From assembly GCA_016219175.1 (NCBI GenBank), contig JACRCD010000028.1:83889-147888 (forward strand): 64,000 nt of DNA. The letters run 5' to 3'. Position numbers and translations under genes: made by a program. This DNA comes from Deltaproteobacteria bacterium. GTDB lineage: Bacteria > Desulfobacterota > Desulfobulbia > Desulfobulbales > SURF-16. Of this stretch, positions 59,787 through 64,000 are shown one piece after another. Every line of letters begins with the position of its first letter. The stretch's first letter is position 1. Under the pieces are notes generated by a model. That model was not told the DNA's origin. It made no database searches and was given only the letters and a program-made list of their open reading frames with translations.

Positions 59787-61691
59787 TCAAAAATCAATAC
59801 TGAAACTGTATACCCCCTCCTCCAGATGGCTCTTCACCTTGTAGCCTGAATTGTTGAAAATCGTCTGCATCCTCTTGTTCTCCCGCAGCACCTCCGCCGT
59901 AAATCCCGAGATACCGCTCCGTTTGGCGATGGTCATCAGATGACGGAAAAGAAAGGACCCGATGTGCCGGTTCTGCCACTCATCCCGGATGACAAAGGCC
60001 ACCTCGGCCCGGTTGGTCCGCTCGTCGAGATAATAGCGGCCCACCGCGATCATCTCATCTCCGTGGGCCTCCGGCAGGGTGCCGACAATGGCCACATCCT
60101 TGCGGTGGTCGATGTAGACGAAGTTCTTGATCTGGGTATGGCCGAAACGGCTGCTTTTGCTCATGAAGCGGTAATAGAGGGTCTCCTGGGACAGGGCATA
60201 GAGCAGATCGCGCATGCCCGGCTCATCGGTGGGATGAATCGGCCGGAAATTGATCTGGGTGCCGTCATCCAGCAGCAGCGAGGTCTTCATCTCGTCGGAG
60301 GCGACAACCAGCTTGTCCCCGTAGGTGGCGAAATCCCGCCGGATATACTTGGCCTCGATGGCCTGGTTCAGCAGGTGCTCCCTGAATTTCGGATGGGCGA
60401 TGCTGATCAGGGCCAGGGTTCGTTCCTCGATATTTTTCCCGTACAGATAGGCGATGCCGAACTCGGTGACCACGTAGTGCACCTCGCCCCTGGTGGTGAC
60501 CACACCCGCGCCGCGGCTCAGCCGGCAGACGATGCGGGATTTCGTACTTTCGCCGTTCTCGGCGGCGGTGGCGGGAATAACGATGATGGCCTTGCCGCCC
60601 TTTGAGCGGGCCGCGCCCCGGTTGAAATCAACCTGACCGCCGATGCCCGAGTAGAACTTCTCCCCCTGGGAATCGGCGCAGACCTGGCCGGTCAGATCCA
60701 CTTCGAGCGCCATGTTGATGGAGACCATCTTGCGCTGGCGGCTGATGACATAGGGATCATTGACATATTCGGTGGGCCGGAAGGAAAAGAGCGGATTCTC
60801 GTTGACAAAATCATAGAGTTTCTTGGTGCCCATGCAGAAACTGGCGACGATCTTCCCCTGGTCCATGGTTTTTCTGGCCCCGGTCACGGCCCCGGAATCC
60901 AACAGATCCATAATGGTATCGGTGATCATCTCCGTATGGATGCCCAGATCCTTCTTGCCGGCCAGATACTGCATGCAGGCGGCGGAAATGCGGCCGACCC
61001 CCGGCACGCGGCCCAGCCCGAACTCGATGGTCGAGCCGTCCTCCACCAGGGAGGCGACGTGCTCGGCGATCTTTTTCGACACCTCGTTCACCGGCAAGGA
61101 TGGCCTCTCGGTCAGGGGGATATCGGCCGGCACCAGGATATCCAGATCAATGATGTCAAGCTGGGAGTCGCCGAAGGTCCAGGGCATCTGCCTGTTGACC
61201 TGGGCAATGACCAGTGAGCCGTTTTCCGCCGCGCTCTTGACGATGTCAACCGAAATGCCCAGACTCACCTTGCCCAGCATATTGGGCTCGGTGACCTGGA
61301 TCATCACCACGTCCAGGGGAAGCTGGCCGGACTTGAAAAGCACGGGGATATCCGACAGCAGCATGGGGGTATAGCTGCCCAGCCCCTCCTGGATGAGCCC
61401 CCGCACATTCTGGCCGATAAAAAAGCTGTTAACCGTAAAACTGTCGGCCAGTTTGGCGCTGGCATAGGGCGCATCGCCCTTGGTCAGCAGATGAATGATC
61501 TCCACATCGGATAGTTCGCCGCCCCGCTTGGCCAGGGCATCCACCAGGAGCTGCGGCTCGCCGCAACCCGTGCCGACGAAAACCCGCTGCCCGTTTCTGA
61601 CATGGGACACGGCTTTTTTGGGCGTGGCGATCATGTCCGCATATTTTTCCTGCCATTTTGGATCGTATTGCACTTTTGCCGGCTGCTTCAT
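59787..61691 (-). CDS. Acetyl-CoA hydrolase/transferase fused to GNAT acetyltransferase
   Basis: Bifunctional protein of 634 residues. Residues about 1-440 are the acetyl-CoA hydrolase/CoA-transferase fold (GQRVFVGTGCGEPQLLVDAL at the start, AVVTTRGEVHYVVTEFG near the end of the domain), which moves CoA between acetate or other acids. Residues about 465-634 are a GNAT acetyltransferase with VGRYYLDERTNRAEVAFVIRDEWQNRHIG, the acetyl-CoA-binding loop region. This fusion is known in several bacteria. ATG at 61691 has GAGG 8 nt upstream. Cytoplasmic; probably acetate or acyl-CoA metabolism, with the GNAT part possibly acetylating a protein or small molecule. It is 135 bp from the ADP-forming ligase gene on the same strand. 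Confidence 0.93.
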   Translation of the reverse strand: MKQPAKVQYDPKWQEKYADMIATPKKAVSHVRNGQRVFVGTGCGEPQLLVDALAKRGGELSDVEIIHLLTKGDAPYASAKLADSFTVNSFFIGQNVRGLIQEGLGSYTPMLLSDIPVLFKSGQLPLDVVMIQVTEPNMLGKVSLGISVDIVKSAAENGSLVIAQVNRQMPWTFGDSQLDIIDLDILVPADIPLTERPSLPVNEVSKKIAEHVASLVEDGSTIEFGLGRVPGVGRISAACMQYLAGKKDLGIHTEMITDTIMDLLDSGAVTGARKTMDQGKIVASFCMGTKKLYDFVNENPLFSFRPTEYVNDPYVISRQRKMVSINMALEVDLTGQVCADSQGEKFYSGIGGQVDFNRGAARSKGGKAIIVIPATAAENGESTKSRIVCRLSRGAGVVTTRGEVHYVVTEFGIAYLYGKNIEERTLALISIAHPKFREHLLNQAIEAKYIRRDFATYGDKLVVASDEMKTSLLLDDGTQINFRPIHPTDEPGMRDLLYALSQETLYYRFMSKSSRFGHTQIKNFVYIDHRKDVAIVGTLPEAHGDEMIAVGRYYLDERTNRAEVAFVIRDEWQNRHIGSFLFRHLMTIAKRSGISGFTAEVLRENKRMQTIFNNSGYKVKSHLEEGVYSFSIDF

Positions 61692-61720
61692 AAAGAAAAC
61701 CTCAAATGAGAAAAACCCGC

Positions 61721-61801
61721 GTGCGCAACAAAAAGATGTTGCGCACCCTACGAAAGAGTAAAGCAGCGTAGAAGGGTGGGCACGGCTTTATCGTGCCCAC
61801 C
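61721..61801. repeat. Two strong hairpins between the acyl-CoA genes
   Basis: GTGCGCAAC/GTTGCGCAC (61721-61746) and GGTGGGCACG/CGTGCCCACC (61775-61801). Neither has a T-run. They may control mRNA stability or partial termination inside the two-gene unit. Confidence 0.55.
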
Positions 61802-61826
61802 GGTCATGCCGCAATGTTTCATCCGC

Positions 61827-63926
61827 TTACAAGACAATGGGCCGCAAGGTCATGCGTGCATCGGCGACCACCGCCGTGCCCCCTATTTCCCCGACGATGA
61901 AAGGGTTGATGTCAAGCTCCTGAATCTGCGGGAAATCGGTGGTCAACTGGCTGATGCGCTGCAAACCGTTGGCAATGGCCTCCAGATCAACCCCCTTCTG
62001 CCCCCTCTTGCCCTTGAGGATCTCGTAGGAGCGGGTGGCGAGCAGCATCTGCACCGCCTCTTCCGAGGTGATGGGGGCCAGGTGGAAGGTCACATCCTTC
62101 ATGACCTCGACAAAGATGCCGCCCAGACCGAACATCAGCATGGGGCCGAACTGGGGATCGCGGCTCATGCCGATGATGACCTCAAGCCCGGTGTCCACCA
62201 TCTTCTCCACATAGACCCCCTCAATCCGCGCCTCCGGGGCCTTTTCCCTGATGCGCAGCATCATCAGGTCATAGGCGTCCCGCACCTTTTCCGTGGAGGC
62301 GAGGTTGAGCTGCACCCCGCCCAGATCGGTCTTATGGACAATGTCGGGAGAAACGATCTTCATGGCGGCGGGGAAACCGACCATCTTGGCGATCTCGATG
62401 GCCTCTTCCGAACTGGTGGCAAGCTTCCCTTCAGGAATTCTGAAGCCGTAGGCGTCAAGGATGGACTTGGCCTTGACCTCGCCCAGATGAAGACGGCCGG
62501 TGCGCTGATTACGGGTGATGATGCGTTCCACCCGCCGCCGGTTTACCGGGAAACGGGTGACCATTCTGGGCGGCCGCTGTTTCCAGGAGGCATATTCGTA
62601 CATGGCCTTCAAAGCCTCAACCGCCCTTTCCGGCGAATCGTATTCCGGCAGACCGGCCTCGCCCAGCTCATCCCGGCCCGGCATGACACCCTTGCCGCCC
62701 ATGAACGAAGCCAGCACCGGCTTTGCGCCGGTCAGTTTGGCGGCGATGGCCCGGGCCGTTTCGGCCGGACGGGTCATGGCCTGGGGGGTGAGGATGACGA
62801 TGATGGCGTCAACCGCTTCATCATTCTGGGCCGCCTCGATGGCCGCCACATAGCGCTCGGGATCGGCATCGCCCAGCACGTCAATGGGATTGCCCGTGCT
62901 GGCCGCGCTCGGCAGCTTGGCCCGCAGGGCATTGGCGATATTTCTGTCCAGGCTGGTGACCTCAAGCCCCGCCTTTTCCACGGCATCGGCCACCATGGTG
63001 CCGGGGCCGCCGGCATTGGTGATGATGAGCACCCGCTTGCCCTTGGGCAGGGGTTGCATGGACAGGGCCGTGACAAAATCAAACAGCTCCTGGAAGGTAT
63101 CGGCCCGGATGACGCCGGAACGCTTGAAGGCCGCGCCGTAGGCCGTATCGGCCCCGGCCAGCACGCCGGTATGGGAGGCCGCGGCCTTGAGTCCCGCCGC
63201 GGTGGTTCCTGATTTTAAAATCACCACCGGCTTGGCGGTTGACGCCTCTTCCGCCGCCTTGACAAAATTATCCCCGCAGCAGATGTCTTCGAGATAACCG
63301 GCGATGACCCTGGTCTGATTGTCCCGGGCCAGGGCTTTCAGCAGATCCACCTCGGAGATGTCGGCCTTGTTGCCGATGCTGACCACCTTGGACAGCCCCA
63401 TGCGGCGGCCGGCCGCCTGGTCCAGGATGGCGGTGCACAGCGCCCCGGACTGGGAGACCACCGCCACTCCGCCAGGGCTGGGCATGGTGCCGGCAAAGGA
63501 GGCGTTCAGGTTGTGTTCCGTATTGATGAAGCCCAGACAGTTGGGCCCCAGCATGCGCACATTGCGGCTCACGCACATGGAGGCTATTTTTTTCTCCAGA
63601 ACCGCGCCCTCTGCCCCGGTCTCCTTAAAACCAGCCGAGATAACGATGATGGCCCGGCAGCCGGAGTCAAGGGCGTCCCGCACCGCGTTCTCCACATGAG
63701 CCACGGGCACGACAATAACGCCGAGCTCCACCTCCTGACCGTATTGATGCAGCGTGGGGTAGCACTTGAGCCCCAGCACCTCGTCCGCCGAGGGATTGAC
63801 CGGCACCACCGGCCCGGCAAAGCCGCCGCCGAGCAGATTCGCCAGAATATCATGACCGACCTTGCCCGGGGTCCGGGAAGCGCCGATAACCGCCACACTT
63901 TTCGGAGCAAACAAAGATTCCAACAT
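61827..63926 (-). CDS. Acetate/acyl-CoA ligase (ADP-forming), fused alpha-beta form
   Basis: Enzyme of 699 residues that makes ATP from acyl-CoA, ADP and phosphate (or the reverse). The order is CoA-binding domain (SVAVIGASRTPGKVGHDIL), succinyl-CoA-ligase-like domain with ASHTGVLAG, the motif that carries the phospho-histidine in this family, and a C-terminal ATP-grasp domain. All parts are in one chain, as in bacterial acetyl-CoA synthetase (ADP-forming)/Pat-like proteins; there is no GNAT domain here. The listed ATG (63926) is followed by LESLFAPKSVAVIG, the usual N-terminus; the frame is open to 63965. Likely energy conservation from acetate or amino-acid-derived acyl-CoA. Confidence 0.93.
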   Translation of the reverse strand: MLESLFAPKSVAVIGASRTPGKVGHDILANLLGGGFAGPVVPVNPSADEVLGLKCYPTLHQYGQEVELGVIVVPVAHVENAVRDALDSGCRAIIVISAGFKETGAEGAVLEKKIASMCVSRNVRMLGPNCLGFINTEHNLNASFAGTMPSPGGVAVVSQSGALCTAILDQAAGRRMGLSKVVSIGNKADISEVDLLKALARDNQTRVIAGYLEDICCGDNFVKAAEEASTAKPVVILKSGTTAAGLKAAASHTGVLAGADTAYGAAFKRSGVIRADTFQELFDFVTALSMQPLPKGKRVLIITNAGGPGTMVADAVEKAGLEVTSLDRNIANALRAKLPSAASTGNPIDVLGDADPERYVAAIEAAQNDEAVDAIIVILTPQAMTRPAETARAIAAKLTGAKPVLASFMGGKGVMPGRDELGEAGLPEYDSPERAVEALKAMYEYASWKQRPPRMVTRFPVNRRRVERIITRNQRTGRLHLGEVKAKSILDAYGFRIPEGKLATSSEEAIEIAKMVGFPAAMKIVSPDIVHKTDLGGVQLNLASTEKVRDAYDLMMLRIREKAPEARIEGVYVEKMVDTGLEVIIGMSRDPQFGPMLMFGLGGIFVEVMKDVTFHLAPITSEEAVQMLLATRSYEILKGKRGQKGVDLEAIANGLQRISQLTTDFPQIQELDINPFIVGEIGGTAVVADARMTLRPIVL

Positions 63927-64000
63927 GAGCAACCTGCCAGGGGTAGAGAGCATGCCGCAAACCACTACGGCGCAACCCTCGTATTAAGGGGAAAAGCCTG

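Overview
The window looks like the chromosome of an anaerobic, respiring Desulfobacterota bacterium (Desulfobulbales or Desulfuromonadia type). This is an inference. It rests on more than eighty CXXCH haem c motifs in seven multihaem cytochromes, NtrC-type and sigma54 regulation, a CoA-transferase next to an ADP-forming acyl-CoA ligase, and a probable selenoprotein. No rRNA, tRNA, CRISPR array, prophage or intact insertion sequence was seen.

Layout. 1-9.8 kb (minus strand): a tightly coupled operon for an outer-membrane electron conduit. It encodes a 685-aa beta-barrel with a discoidin-like insert, three small proteins with a CsgG/TolB-like fold, a double parvulin-type foldase, a 26-haem lipoprotein cytochrome and a 16-haem cytochrome. 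10.1-11.3 kb: an OmcS-like hexahaem cytochrome, a candidate extracellular nanowire subunit, with its own sigma54-type promoter and terminator. 11.6-13.7 kb: a PilZ protein, two unknown stretches, a small helical protein and a TusA-like protein. 13.9-15.9 kb: a RegB/RegA-type redox two-component pair. 15.9-18.4 kb: a 10-haem cytochrome and an NHL propeller protein. 19-23.6 kb: a second PilZ protein, a pentahaem FN3 cytochrome, a HAMP membrane protein and two paralogous 12-haem cytochromes. 23.9-30.5 kb: a sensor kinase, an NtrC-type activator, a porin, a PstS-like protein and a membrane protein with a degenerate GGDEF domain. 30.9-37.9 kb: two large secreted proteins behind duplicated promoter cassettes, a small secreted protein and a membrane protein. 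38-64 kb: mostly housekeeping and signalling genes (hrpA, an actin-like ATPase, a giant pentapeptide-repeat protein, a class A PBP, a haem-GGDEF protein, a selenocysteine rhodanese, an HD-domain protein, an SBP, a hybrid kinase, VanZ, FmdB and acyl-CoA enzymes).

Two signals stand out. First, a 17-bp imperfect palindrome, consensus TGCGGCAAATTGTCGCA, occurs in intergenic DNA upstream of the OmcS-like gene, both PilZ genes, regB itself, and twice in tandem before each large secreted protein. Its GNGRC-N5-GNCGC layout matches the box bound by RegA/RegR-type regulators. The window therefore probably shows a RegBA redox regulon controlling extracellular electron transfer and c-di-GMP receptors. 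Second, a 477-codon triple-rhodanese gene has an in-frame TGA exactly where its first catalytic cysteine should be. A 7-bp hairpin with a GGUCG loop follows at bacterial-SECIS distance, so it is very likely a selenoprotein rhodanese with a haem c motif.

The parts fit one picture: c-type cytochromes carry electrons across the periplasm and outer membrane, a redox two-component system and c-di-GMP effectors tune surface components, and acetate/acyl-CoA enzymes supply carbon and energy metabolism.
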